From Jacaranda mimosifolia (lineage: Eukaryota > Streptophyta > Magnoliopsida > Lamiales > Bignoniaceae), in assembly GCA_018894105.1 (NCBI GenBank), contig CM032132.1:29501379-29565378 (forward strand): a stretch of DNA of 64,000 bases. The letters are read 5' to 3'. The first letter of the stretch is position 1. Every line of letters begins with the position of its first letter. Of the stretch, positions 12,190-25,020 are shown in pieces. The position numbers were made by a program, and so were the translations under genes. The notes below the pieces were generated by a model that was not told where the DNA came from, made no database searches, and saw only the letters and a list, made by a program, of their open reading frames with translations.

Positions 12190-13440
12190 ACCCCTTTTTT
12201 TTATTTAAATATTTTAGGTGTGTCATTCGTGGTTGTGATCCTAAAATGATTTTGGTCTATTATGCTTCATTTAGGCCTGAACTAGAGGTGAGATTCTAAC
12301 TTAATCATGAAGAGATGATAAGGTAGCATTGTTTTTTAGAAAATTTATGTTCAACCATTTCTTACGTTCTTTATGCTGATTTATCATCTAGTTTTTCTTC
12401 TTTGATAATATTACTTGGACTTGAACATTTGTTTAGAAGAGAAGTAGTTATATGTAGTTCTTACCTTTAGTATCACTAACCTATTTTCTCTATTAAAATA
12501 TGGAAGTTTTAAGTTATGCCTGAAAACTATTCTTTTAGTTGTGTTGATTTATACTGATTGAGAAGTATGGGATGCTAGAAAAACTTTTGTTACTAAATTG
12601 TTTTAGGATATAATAGATTATCCAGTTTTTATTTAGAATCAAGTATATTTGAGGTATTTAGTTCTATACTTGCTGCATTTTTGAGTGCTTTGTTCCTTCT
12701 ATTTACTATTTCAATTACTTGTCAGTGGTTTGTGAAAATTTACATTTCCATTCAAACAATGTGTAAAGTACTTTTCGGCTAGCAAGACTCAAGGAATTAT
12801 GGGTGGGAATTGAATGAGAGAATTGATTTCAGTTAGTAGAAACTTTTGCACAAGAACGTCAGTTAAATATATTGGAAAAAGTTCTTTGATGCCTATTAGG
12901 GTGTATATTAGTCACATACACAAGCTTAGTATCTTCCATTTGGGCATCTTTATGACTTATGGACACTTCTTTCTTGAACATATCATACTTATTCAATCTA
13001 TGAAAAAATAGATGTGTAGTGACTTGTTTAACATACATAATACCTAATTTGATGTTTTTCATATTCACAGTATGTTGTGGAATCTTTTTTTGCAGATTGT
13101 TGGAAGTAGCCCTCTTTGTGATGATGTTGACGAGAATTAAGGAATATATTTTGGAGATATCTTTTGTTACTTGAGCAATAACACTTCTTGAAAACTTAAA
13201 ACTTTTGTTTGATTGATATACCAATTTGGTTATCATAGCTTGTGATTGTGGTTTGAATTTGGGATTGATATTTTGAAATTATATTTATGTCTATAGATAT
13301 ATGAATTTGGTTGATGTAATGTCTATGGATGGATGGATGTGCTTACCCTTTTGTTTATTGAAGGAATGACTATGAATTATCTATATTTAGGATGTTGATA
13401 TACTTTAAATCTAAATTCATTTTGCAATTTTGTATCCATA
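12190..13440. other. Unassigned sequence, no recognisable gene
   Basis: Moderately AT-rich, without repeats I could pair. An open frame of 125 codons (12859-13236, minus) has no motif I recognise, and the plus strand shows no long frame. It could be the inner part of the DNA transposon whose CACTA-type end lies at 14222, but no transposase motif is visible. Confidence 0.3.
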
Positions 13441-14222
13441 TTGACCTATTGAATAGGGAAAAATGAACACTTTATGTAACAAAAGTAGTATTGTTACAAA
13501 AATAATTTATTGGTAACGAAATTTGTTGGTCACTTTTCTTAATCGTAACAAATTAATTTGACGTTTTCGTACAAACTATTTTATTTATCTGTAACGAACA
13601 ATTTACCAATTCGTAACAAATTATTACTCAATCTTAATTAAGAAATTAATTATTTGTAACCAATTCATTGCTTATTTGTAACAAGATATTTTCATCTTAC
13701 ATGTCGTAGGTAACGAAACATTTAGTTGTATATAGTAATTGTAACAAAACTCTTAATATTTTTTGTAACGAAATTGTTAGTTATGTATTTTATTAGTAAC
13801 GAGAAGCTTATTAAAATAAAAATATTATTAAACTAATCATAACCAAATTTTTTGTTATACAAACAATTTGTAATGGAACTAAAATAAATAAATAATATTA
13901 TTATAATATGTATTGGTAACGAAAAATAAAAGGCAACAAAACTGTCAACGTTTTGGTAACTAGGTATTTCGTTATGCTATAGAAATCTATTGTAATTAAC
14001 ATTGTTTTGTCACTAATACGAAACTTTTGGTAACGATACATTTCATCGCAATAAGTCCATCATTCGTAACGAACTATAAATTTTATTACTAAGACTTTTT
14101 GCGATGGGCTTTAGGGCACTAAACTTAAGTAACGAAACATTTGTTACCAATCTTTTGGGTAACGAATTTCAGCCTTATGATAACGAAATTATTCGCCACT
14201 AAAAGTGTAATTTGTTGTAGTG
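13441..14222. mobile_element. Orphan CACTA-type end with subterminal repeat array
   Basis: The segment ends at 14222 with TTTGTTGTAGTG, the inverted form of the CACTACAACAAA terminus of CACTA transposons. The 780 bp before it hold many copies of a GTAACGAAA or GTAACAAA word on either strand, like the subterminal transposase-binding repeats of CACTA elements. I could not find the partner CACTACAA end to the left, so the element may be truncated or its left end mutated. Confidence 0.6.
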
Positions 14223-15748
14223 ATATATTGTCACAACTAAGCATTCATCAAAATTTAATTTTTTACTAAAAAAGGTTTCACTTGACTTTAATATCTTATT
14301 ATATAACAACCACATCTAAAAGTTTTACTAGTTAGAAATGGAACTGATATGACTAATTAAGTCCTTGGTAAAAAAGTAAACATGAATTGAAGACTTAAAA
14401 TTAATTAAATATTAGATAAAGTAAAAAGCCAAAGAGTCCAAGAAATCAAACACCAAGATGAACATTTAAATCTTAATGAGTCGAAGCCCATTAAAGAATT
14501 AATAACCATAAATACTAACTTCCAAAAGTTAAATAGGGGATGAAAATTATTTGCACAAGACCAAAAGCTCTAACTCTATATAAAGCATTCCAGAGAGAAG
14601 AACCCAAAAATATTTTTGGTGATTTTCAAAAAGAACCATAGCTTCATTTTTGAGCAACATCAGGGTGATATAAAAAGTTTAACATGTCTAAAACAATCTC
14701 CTAACATATAAACAATATTCTTTGTCATTCTTTTTCACAAAATAGGTAGTTGATGGTGTTCAAAAGTGGAGTTAGGTTCCTTTCTGGAAGTCAACTAATT
14801 TGAGAGGATTTTTGCTCTAAACGCATTTGCATAGAGTGAGGCTAGGAATTTCATAGGAATACTTTTTGTGCCTATTTCGACTTTGCGAATTATTATCTGT
14901 ATTGACTAAGTGCTTAGTGGGCTTTGACCCACTTGGATCCGGATGCCCATCTTATTGGTATTAATATCTTGTGGGTATTAATCTATTGGATTTATTTGTT
15001 TATCCTTAATTGTTATCCATTAATTGGACTTTTTTATTTATTTTTAATCTTTTTTACCCTTAGAATCTTATCTTTCCATATCATTAACCACTGTTACTTT
15101 CAATTTGAAAACTTGATTTACATATTGAAAATATATTATAAATTTTAATTTTAATTTTATCTTGCCTTAATTAATTATTTTTATTAAATTTTAGTAATTT
15201 ATTTTTTAATTTTGACTGTGGGAAGATTTAATAATTTGACGGTTGATCAAGTTGAAGATTAGTAGGTCTCTTTATTTGATTTTTGTAAGAGACATCTTGT
15301 TAGGCACTTTGTATTTGCCTCAAAACTTAGATAAGTTTTGTCAAGTTTGGATTTTCAGGGAGTATACCTTGTTGCGATACGAGATAAGCTCCCAATATAA
15401 TTTTTGTTTCTTTTGCGTCACTTTATTTCTTTGTAATTATCTTTTTAAACTCTTTAAGGTAAGTAAATTTTTCCTTAAGATACGTCAACTTGGGATTGAA
15501 ACACGTCTAGCTTTGGTAGCCAAATGGGGTTAATATAATAGATTTTTATTTATGTTTTGAATGATAGGTAGAGAATATTTTGAGAAGTGAAGTAATATTT
15601 GATTATAATTTGATGGAAGATAATTTTTATTTTAGATTCAAATCATTGACTTTTTTATTTGATTGGTGAAGAGAAACTTTTATTTAATTTCAATTTTAAT
15701 ATATAATTATATTTTTAAAATACTAGTCATTGTACCATGTCGTCCTGC
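14223..15748. other. Unassigned repeat-like DNA, possibly an LTR remnant
   Basis: No coding found. The stretch 14360-14660 shares order and wording with 25120-25500: a TATA-like segment, CTTCCAAAAGTT, then a GAGCAACATC-like word. Both may be remnants of one LTR family, but I cannot define ends. Open frames at 14924-15148 and 15243-15533 are short and AT-rich with no motifs. Confidence 0.3.
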
Positions 15749-15776
15749 TAAGGGTGTACAAAAAATAACAAACCAA

Positions 15777-18685
15777 CACTACAAGAAAAATAACATTTAG
15801 TAGCATTAAAAAGTGACATTTAAATAGTTTTATAATGACAATTTTATGTGCAATGGTATTTTTTAAAAGCGCCACTTGTAAGAGTGTAGCTAAAAGTATA
15901 AATATCACTAATTTACCTCTATTGTAGCATTAATAAAATGTACCAAATGACACATTAAAATGTCATCAAAGATGTATTAAATAATATGTCAAAGTGCCAC
16001 TAAAAATATTTTAAATGACATACTAACATGCCGTTACAAATAAATATATGTAGTGGCATATTAAAGCACCATCAAAATTCCTTTAGATGACAAGGTAATA
16101 CCCACAAAAAATACAATAAATCACATGTTAAATGTTACAAAGATAATTTTAAATGACATGCTAACTTGCCACAGAAATACATATAATGATGTTAAAATAT
16201 CGCAAAAGATTCCTTTAGATGACATACTAACATGCCATAAAAAATTAACTCATTAACTTACTAATTTAAATGCCACAAAAGATTTTTTTGAATGACATGT
16301 TAATCTACATCAAATATCCCATATATGAGACTCCAATATATCCAAATTGCACTGTATAAAACTCAAATATGCAACCATTTATTTGGAAATATATGAGTTT
16401 AATATCAAACTACCCATAAAATGTTTAATATATATAGTCAAAAATATTAATTTATTTGTATACTTTGAAAATATGTTTTTTCAATTATTTAATATACGCT
16501 CAAACTTATTATATTAAATAACACTTATGAAAGTGTATAGGAGATTAAATTTAGAGATAGAAATTATTCACAAAAACCACAATGCATGAGTTAGGAGAGA
16601 AAAATGGGCAAAACTTAAATTTTGATACTTCTCTAAGAATACAATTTTTTTTAACACTAAAAATATGATTAATTTAGTTGATCCACTAAAAGTATGTCAA
16701 GTAGTTAATTTAATCAATGTATTATGATAAGATATAAATCTATAAATTTTACAATTATTAATATACCTATACATCATCTACTTCTATAATATTTATTTCA
16801 TACTACGACATAACTAAATTATGAGAGGTATTTTTTTTTTTTTTTCAAAAAGAAGTAGTGATACTAGTTAAATGCCTTTAATATATAGTTATGTTAGTAT
16901 TTTCAAGAAGATAAGTTCTTATAACATTTATTAATTAATTGCCACTAAGTATTATATTATAGTGGCATTTTTTTTATGGGTGAATTACAACTACCATCCC
17001 TAAGGTTTACCGCAATTATGAAAAGATCCTTGCCTTTTCAAAAATTACAAACACCCCCCTAAAATGACAAACCTAATTATAATGTTGATGAAAATTGAGA
17101 AAGGTCCAAAATACCCCTGACGGTAAAATAATAAAAAAATAAAAAGTTCTAAAAATAATTCTGATGGGTAAAGTCCTAAATGCCCCTCTATGTGTTATGA
17201 TAATTTATATTTTTAAATTATATTACATAGTATATATATTTAAAATAATCTATTTATATAATTAAATTTATCTAATAATATTAAATAATAAAATATTTAT
17301 TAGTTGAGTTAAATATTAGACAATATTAAACTAATAAGCATATCCAATAATTTAGTTAAATTTAATTAAAATATTTACTAAAATAGAAATCATATTTAAA
17401 ATAAAGATATTTATCATTTATTCAAAAAATAAGTATATCTAAAATAATTAATAAAATTTAGTAAAATTTTATTAATTAATAAAAGTAATGAATAAAAAAT
17501 AAAAACTATATTAACTAAGAATAAATAAGTAAACAAATTTAAATATATGTATATTTAAGTAAATTATTTATTAATTAAAAAATAAAGTTTTTTAAATTTA
17601 ATTATATTATTTTTTTTAAAATAATATTCATATCTAAATTAAAGATATTTAAAATAATTAAAATATTTATTCAAATAATAAATCTATCTAAAATAACAAT
17701 AAATAAGTAAAAAACATTATTAATTAATAAAATTAACAAATAAAAAATTAAAACTATATTAATTAAGAATAAATAAGTAAAAAAATTTTAAATATATAAA
17801 TCTATATAAAGAAAATAATGAAACTTAGTTGAATTTATTAATTAATTCAAAATACAATAATAAAAAATTAAAAATAATATTAATTAGGAATAAATAAACA
17901 AAAATTACATATATATTGTAACTAAACTATGTATTAATTAAAAAATATTTCTTTTAATAATTCAAACCATGCCACCCTCCCCTCCCCCCTCCCTTCTTCC
18001 GCTGGCCATGGCATTTTCAATCAAATGTCACTATTTTTATTTGTCATTTATTAATCAAATGCCACTAAATATTGTATTGTAATGACTCTTTTTTACAATT
18101 ATCACCATATTGCTCTTGTATGTCATTATAATATAGAATGTCACAAAATTAGCCACTAAATATTTTGTGGCATTTTTTCTAAATGACACCATAAATAAAT
18201 ATGAGTGACATTTTTTAAGAACAATTAGTGACACTAATTAAATGCCTTCAAATTATGTTTTTATTTTGTAATCAAATGCCACTATTTTATATGTTATCTA
18301 ATAATCAAATGCCACTAAATATTTTATTATAGTGGCATTTATTTCAACTATCATTATATCACTTTATGTGTCATTGTACTATAAAATGCCACTTAGTTAA
18401 TGCCACTAAATTGTTGGTGATATTTTTTCTTTTAATGACACCATAACGATATATTTGTGGCATTTTTTTAAGAAAAATTAGTGGTATTAGTTAAATGTCT
18501 TTGAAATATATTTACCTCTGCATTTTCAATTAAATGTCACTATTTTGTTTTTCATTTAATAATCAAATGAAATATCAAATTATAGTTGTATTCTTTTGTA
18601 ACTATCAATATATTATTTTTTTGTTGTCATTATATCACAAAATGTCACTAAATTAATGTCATTAAATATGAATTTTCTTATAGTG
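15777..18685. mobile_element. CACTA (En/Spm-type) transposon, non-autonomous
   Basis: 2909 bp with terminal inverted repeats CACTACAAGAAAA at the left and CACTATAAGAAAA (reverse complement of the right end), 12 of 13 identical. The 3-bp target duplication CAA is at 15774-15776 and 18686-18688, as expected for CACTA. Both flanks carry subterminal words such as AATGCCACTA and TAGTGGCATTT in either orientation. The middle (16975-18010) is AT-rich filler with a GC-rich patch and no transposase. Confidence 0.9.
16975..18010. repeat. AT-rich segment carried inside the CACTA, related to 51857-59117
   Basis: It begins with a segment containing AAGGTTTACCGCAATTA, related to GAGGTTTGGCGCAATTA at about 51875, followed by very AT-rich DNA and a GC-rich patch with GGCCATGGCA. 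Parts of 17640-17870 look like the reverse complement of 58700-58810. This is probably a separate repeat inserted or captured in the CACTA. Confidence 0.45.
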
Positions 18686-18773
18686 CAACTGAATCGAACC
18701 AAAAATTGAAAAAACTAATTCGGTTCGATTTAACCAAATCAAAGACCAATTTCAATTGAACCGATCTTTTAAA

Positions 18774-18900
18774 TTATATCGGTTCATCTATTCGGTTGAA
18801 ATCAATCTTCGGTTTGGTACCTTTATTAGGTTCAATCGGTTCATCGGTTCGGCTGAAATCATTTTTCAATTTGGTTGGTGAAATTGGTTTCGATTTTCTT
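18774..18900. repeat. Two imperfect ~60-bp direct repeats rich in GGTTCGG
   Basis: Two consecutive copies of a unit with TCGGTT, GAAATCA and AATTTGG-like words. They belong to the hAT-like element that surrounds the CACTA. Confidence 0.45.
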
Positions 18901-19969
18901 CTACCTTTTTTTTTTCTTTTATTACTTATGTAGATTTTCAATATGCAAGAATGTGACAAGATCAAATATTCTGTGGAGAAGGATTAATTGAGGTTGGACA
19001 ACTCTCGCTGGATCAGGTTTATAATTTTAAGCGCACCACTAATGTATAATTCTGTATAACTAGTAATTATGACCCAACGCACATATAATAATAACTTCGA
19101 ACTCCATTTTTAATGTGTATTCAAGATTTGTGCAAATTTTTGCAGGAATTATGTTTCAAACATTTTGATTTTATATTGAGTGTTTTGGGATTTATTTATT
19201 TATTTATTTTGAGAAAAATGAATTTTGGGAGTAGAATAGGGAAAATGGGGTATGCTGGTTTTTATTTTGGTAGTTGAGACGAAGTTATGGAATAGAATGG
19301 TATATTTGATTTTGTTCTTGACATGGAAACAAAAAAAAATAATAAAAAATTCCCCCCAAAAATAATTTATTTAAAATAGCCAAAAGAACTAGTCTTGACA
19401 GGTTCGATTTTAGTTTTAATCGAAATTGAATTGATTAAAACTAGTTTTAATCGAACCGAACTGAATATGGTTCAATTCGATTCTTATTTTACATAACGAA
19501 AAACTAAAATTTCAATTTATCGATCGAATCGTTCGGTTTGGCTGGCTAAAACTGATTAGGGGTACCCTAATCCCTGCGTACATAAAATAATCATGAGTTG
19601 TTTTAAGAGCATGAAGTTGGATACATGGTTGAGTTAGGCCTGTCAATGGGTAGGGTAATATCCTACCTAGGCCCAAAAAGTCATACTAATACCCATACCC
19701 ATGCTTATTAAAGATAATGTAATGGGTATGGGTAAGATCTATACCAAAAAGTTACCCATATACCCATACCCAAATATTACCCATTACCTTATACTTATAT
19801 TTGACCTATTAATCTAAATATTATTTATGCCGAAAATTAAATTTATACTAATGATACATTTTTTATATATAAAAATTACAAATATGTGAATGAATAATAA
19901 CAACTAAATATTTTTTTCATTAAAAATTATACTAAATTATGGAAAAATAGAGCTTTTCTACATTATTGC

Positions 19970-22393
19970 CTTTTAAACAGTGGAAGAAAATTAATATTGG
20001 CACATCATTATTCTAAGTGATGATAATATGGAATTTCAAGTGTTTAATTTGGACAATTATTCTTGAATTAGGAATTTGTAAATTCTCAACTATTGTCCAA
20101 GCTAAAGTTGACTGGGTCTCAAACTCTTTACGTCCTCTAAGAGGTTCTCCATAAAGGTGGCCTTATTGGCACCTATGGAGTTAGTGAAAAGGCGAGAAAG
20201 CTCCATCTTGGCTAGGGAGAGAAAGAGGGAAGAAAATTCCATCAACATTGTTCAAATGAGTCCTCAAGGTAAGATCTTCCATATACTTTCGACTCTTGAT
20301 TTAGTTCTTCCTTCTTGAGTTCCTTGTTTGAGCATCCAATCACAACTTCCTTTGAGTTAGTGAGAATGCTAGGGTCTAAGTCAAGCCATAGGTTGTCTGA
20401 GAGTGAGTCTAATTTTAAGTTGAGTTCGAGAAAGAAATCTTCAAATGATCAACTGAATGGGAGAAAAGGAGAAGCCAAGGTGGCGGCCCCTTAATCGTTC
20501 AGTCGGCTGCCAGTGACAATGGTGCCAGGCACCCATTGGGAATTTGAGGTGGCAGTTCATGTGGTGCCTAATTGTAGTGCTCGTTGAGCATCTATCTTGG
20601 GCGCTCAGGAGGTGTCTATCCCTTTGCACACTTTAGAAAAGTCCACTATTGGCACCCCTTAGGAATACATGGCACCCGCTTAAAGAGCCCATTATCAGCT
20701 CTACTCGAAGTACTTGTTAACTGCTCTAGAGAAGCTTGTTAAGGAACACCTTGAAAGATACTTACATAATCATGTAAAAGAAGTCCACCTTGAGTTGAGT
20801 CCTCATGAAGAGGAGGGTAGCGTCATCCTAACACTTGAAGAAAATATGAAGAAAAATCTCCGAGTCCGATGATTTGGAATTTCATTGTGTGCATATTATA
20901 AAGTTTGATAGGAGACCTATAAACACATTTTTATTTTTTATGACACCTAAATTCCAAAATCTATCTAACTTGGGTTTGGAATTAATTTTCTTCCTTGGGA
21001 AGGACTTCACTTCGTATGAGGAGAACTAATGTTGAAAAAAAGCAGGCTCAACACTGTTCTAAGGCAACTCCACCACATGGTTACACTTGCGACTATGACA
21101 GATACTTCAAACTCATAAACTTACTAAAATTCCTATTCGACTCTACCGAACAAAGTTTCTAAGTCCTTAAGCAACCCACAAAGGCATTGTACTACCAATA
21201 AGCTTGTTAGAGAAAGAAAGAAAATGAGAGAGAAGTCCCACAAGGGCGCCGTCCACAAGCGCCCTAAAGTTGGCACCCTACGAGGGCCCCAAAAGATGGC
21301 ACCCCACACAAGCCGCACGAGCACCTGAGATGTACCCTTTCGAGTACATGATGATGGCTTCCTCAAGCGTCCTGTGACTCAACTATCAAAGTATGAGTGC
21401 GTAAAATCAATAGTCATTCAATTGGCTAAATGCTTGCATGAACGCAAAATAAACAAAAACAAAGAAACTTTATTAAAATCAAATACAAAAATGAAAAATA
21501 TGCTAAAGTACTACTCAAGCTAACTAGAAAATCCTAAGTAGTGCTCAATTCCCAAACATAAATTCTACTTGCTACTACCACCCTAGATGGAACATCTTTG
21601 CTTCGTGTAGCAAGATCTGCGGGCTCCTCTACCATACTCTCTTCTCTAGCTTTTAGTGCTTTCTCAGGCTCTCTAACAGCAAAGTTAATTAGGATAGTAA
21701 GGTCTAGGATCAACAAGTCTTCTATGGGATATTACTTGATCTCACTTAAAATACAATGACAACTCTGGATCATCTGTTCATAGATTGCCAATATTATGTC
21801 CACCTCTGCTGCCTTAAGGAACTTGTCAGAGTCTTTGCACTCCATGATTGCATCCTTACAAGCTATGCTCACAAACATCCTCCTTGGTGAAGGAATCTAA
21901 GAACTTTTCCTTGAAGCATTCATGTTCCTTAAGTAACTTACCCAACCCTTTCTCTTTCTAACTCAACTATTGAATGGCTTTAGCAACCTCATCCTTAAGA
22001 TGTTTCACCATTTCCTTAGCTCCATCTGCTCAGCAAGACATTTGTCCTACTAAGCTCCTACCTCAACTTAATTGTAAGCTCTGATTTCACAAAGGAAATG
22101 ACCTGATATCTTTTGAAACCCTGACTCCCGCAATAGAGACACAAGATTCAACAATACGACAAACACAGAAACTACCATGTGTCTGGCTAATACTTAGCCA
22201 TCTAAAGAAAGACAAGGGCTCATGGAAACTATAGTTTCCAGGAGTCCTCTCAAAGATACTCGTTGAGAGATATTCTCATAAAAGAATCATAGCCGCGTCG
22301 AGCAAAAGAATCTTTAAAGCATGAAGTATCATATTCACAGTAAGACCTCCATCGGTTTCATAAAATAACATAAAATGATTGTACGTCCCAAAG
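19970..22393. other. Unassigned moderately GC sequence inside the 9.8 kb segment
   Basis: Less AT-rich than its surroundings, with recurring GGTGCC, GGCACC and GGCGCC words (near 20510 and 21250-21310) and AAGTCCTTAG-like words. I see no reading frame with a known domain. Similar wording occurs at 23690-23790 and 24590-24670, so 19970-22393 and 23441-25020 are probably one older repeat or gene-derived block that was split by the small hAT at 22402. Confidence 0.4.
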
Positions 22394-22401
22394 GGTCCGT
22401 G

Positions 22402-23432
22402 TAGGCCTGTAAATGGGGAGGGTATCACCCTACCTATACCCATACCCTAAAAAACCCAAAAAAAATGCCTTATATTCTACCCTACCTTAAAATATCCAAA
22501 AGGATGAGACCTTAACCCTATCCTACCCTATCTAACCGAAGACCCATTGGTCTAGCTTATTAGACTTATATTTTTAATGTCGATACAAATTTTCTCAATA
22601 TATACTAAAAATATTATTTGGCATACGATAACAAAAAATACAAAAAAATTCTATATTTAATTTAATTTAATTGTTAAATTTAAATTAGTTAATCCTTATT
22701 TTCAATTTTTCATTAATTAATAAAAATTTTAATGACAAAGTTTATTTATTAGAAGAATTAATTTATTATCTATTTTTATAAAAAATATTTATTCCACTAT
22801 TAATTTTAATATTATTAATTTTATTAATGAAAAATGTTCAACTATTGCTATTGCTATTCCAATTTTTTTTTTAAAATAAATTGCTCTCCCAATATTTTTG
22901 TTTAATATAAATTATAGAATTTTTAGGCCTATTAAGGCCTATCAAAGTCTTAAGCCTATTAAGGCCTTACCCTATTAAAAGCTTAAACCTATATAAAAAT
23001 TTAAGCCTACCTAAAATCTTAACTAAAATAGATTTTTTTAGGCCAGGCCTAGGCTTAGGAAAAATCTAAGAAGGCTAGGCAAGACCTAAAAAAAAAACCA
23101 TATGTCAGATAATAGGGTAGGCTTAGACTTACAAAATACGCAATAGGCTTGGCCTATTTACAGCAAAGCCTAGCCTATTCTCACCCCTACTATTCATTTG
23201 CATATTTGTAATTTTTATATATAAAAAGTTTATCATTAATAAGTATACACAATTTTTAAGTTTATAGATTAAATTTAAATATAAAGTAATAGGTAATTTA
23301 TGGGTATAGATATATGGATAATTTATAGATATAGACCATGCTTATACCCATTACACTACCATTAATAAGTATGGGTATGGGTATGACATTTTGGGCCTGG
23401 ATAGGGTAATACCCTACCCATTTATAGGCCTA
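22402..23432. mobile_element. Small hAT-like element nested inside the larger one
   Basis: 1031 bp. The left end TAGGCCTGTAAATGGG and the right end, reverse complemented, TAGGCCTATAAATGGG form a 15/16 inverted repeat. The flanking 8-mers GGTCCGTG (22394-22401) and GGTCTGTG (23433-23440) differ by one C/T change, a good hAT target duplication. Its two subterminal types are in the opposite orientation to the 19635-29442 element. At about 22915-23190 it includes a different hAT-like end (GGGGTGAGAATAGGC reverse complemented), so it is itself composite. No coding. Confidence 0.8.
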
Positions 23433-23440
23433 GGTCTGTG

Positions 23441-25020
23441 GAAAGACCCCTCCATGAGGCCTTCTGAAAGGCTCTCAGAACAACTTAACTTTGCATAAGA
23501 ATCTAAGAGATTTTTAGGAGTACAGTGCTCCACCAAAAAGTTTCTAAGTCATCCTCTAAGTGCAAAGCTTCGCAAAAAATACTAAGAGATCTTTAGAGCT
23601 CTAAGCTCCTCAAAAAACTCTAAATTATTGACAAAGCATAAAGCTTTGCCAAAATTTGAAGTAATTATTAGAGTATAGAACCTCCCTAAAACATTCTAAG
23701 TCATGCTCGAACACGTCATAGGGTGACCAAGTGTGACGTCTGGTGCCCGTGTGTGGTGCCAAATGCCCAAGTACGCTACCCGGCAACCGACCAAATAAGC
23801 GTTGTCTCTTTGCACCCTCGAACACCATCTCTGCATACCTACAAGCATTATTCCCGTATTGAACCTATGAATTCCAACCTTGTCTTACTCTAACTTAGAT
23901 CGTGTGCAACTTCCTAATATCCTACTCTCAAGACATGATCATCCTTCAAGTTCATACACTCTAAGATTTTTTTGTCGATTCTAATGAGATAGATGAAAAT
24001 TCACAAAGATTGGAGTGAAATAAAACAAAGGGAAAAGAGGGAAAGATGCCACCCTGAGAACTCATCTCTTAACCGTTGACCAGATACACTATTCATTATT
24101 ACACACTTAAAATTTGTCTAAGTCCTTAGATGAATGCAATGCAAGATCTTTTCAAGCCCTTAGGCAAAGACAAGGTGCAAAATTTATCTAAGTCCTTAGA
24201 TGAATGCAAGATAATAAGAGCGACGCCTTCTAAAAAACAACGAGATAAGAAGACCTATAAAACCTCAACCTAAACAAAAGTCGAGTAAAAGCAAGTTTAG
24301 ACATTTAACTTGACTAGTGTGATGACATCAAAAGGTCTCTCAAGCTTGAAATGCCCAAATAAAAATTCCTAAATTATTGACAAATCGCAAACTCTTAACG
24401 AACATCCTCAACATCCTCTAGGATACTAATCTTAGTCACAAGAAATGTTTTTTTCTAAGTTTCCCAGTAACTTCACAAAATGTTTAAGTCCACCACCGAA
24501 TGTAGAATACTGTCGACAATTCCAAAAAATTTCTAAATTTGAAAAGCTTCGTGCAAAGCCTAATTCCTTTGTGGATGTAGAGCCCAATGCAAGTGCTCAA
24601 TGAGCGCCAATAGCACGAGTGCCTAATGCTAGCACTTGCAACTCGGGTGCCCAATGCTGGCACCCGACAATCCAATAGTGCTCACAGTGCTTGTGCTCGG
24701 ATTAAAAAAGAGGTGCACTCACAAGTAATCGTACTGGGTCTGCACCGTGGCAAAGTAATAATCTACTGCTAGACCATAAGCGGATGCTGCAAATGTGGTT
24801 GATGCCATTTCTTATGCAACATGAGAGAAATCAATCTCCTTCTGTCCCTCCTTCTCGGCTATAACTTGAGTTGATTCTTCCTCAACATTTCAATTCTTTG
24901 AATACAACTCAAAATTTTACTAAGTCTTGAGACAAATACAACATGAAATTTTCTAAGTCATTCACCAAGTATAGGCACCCGCTCATGCATACCTCACTTG
25001 ATCGACTAAAATTAATTAAA
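23441..25020. other. Unassigned block with repeated TCTAAGTC words
   Basis: Contains loose tandem wording (CTAAGAGATTTTTAG, CTAAGAGATCTTTAG) and GGTGCC/GGCACC words shared with 19970-22393. No domain was recognised in open frames at 23625-23828 and 24484-24675. It is likely the other part of the block split by the small hAT. Confidence 0.35.

Larger units (their letters stand above)
15749..19569. mobile_element. hAT-like element split by a CACTA insertion
   Basis: The left end TAAGGGTGTAC (15749) and the right end, reverse complemented, TAGGGTACCCC (from 19569) resemble plant hAT termini. Flanking octamers CGTCCTGC and ATCCCTGC match at 5 of 8 positions, a decayed target duplication. Inside are many GGTTCGGTT and GAACCGA words on both strands, as in non-autonomous hAT elements. 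Without the 2.9 kb CACTA insertion it would be about 0.9 kb. No transposase is seen. Confidence 0.55.

Noticed and set aside
12859..13236. 125-codon minus-strand frame
   Set aside because: Lysine/asparagine-rich, no motif, typical for AT-rich DNA; kept only as a note in the region entry.
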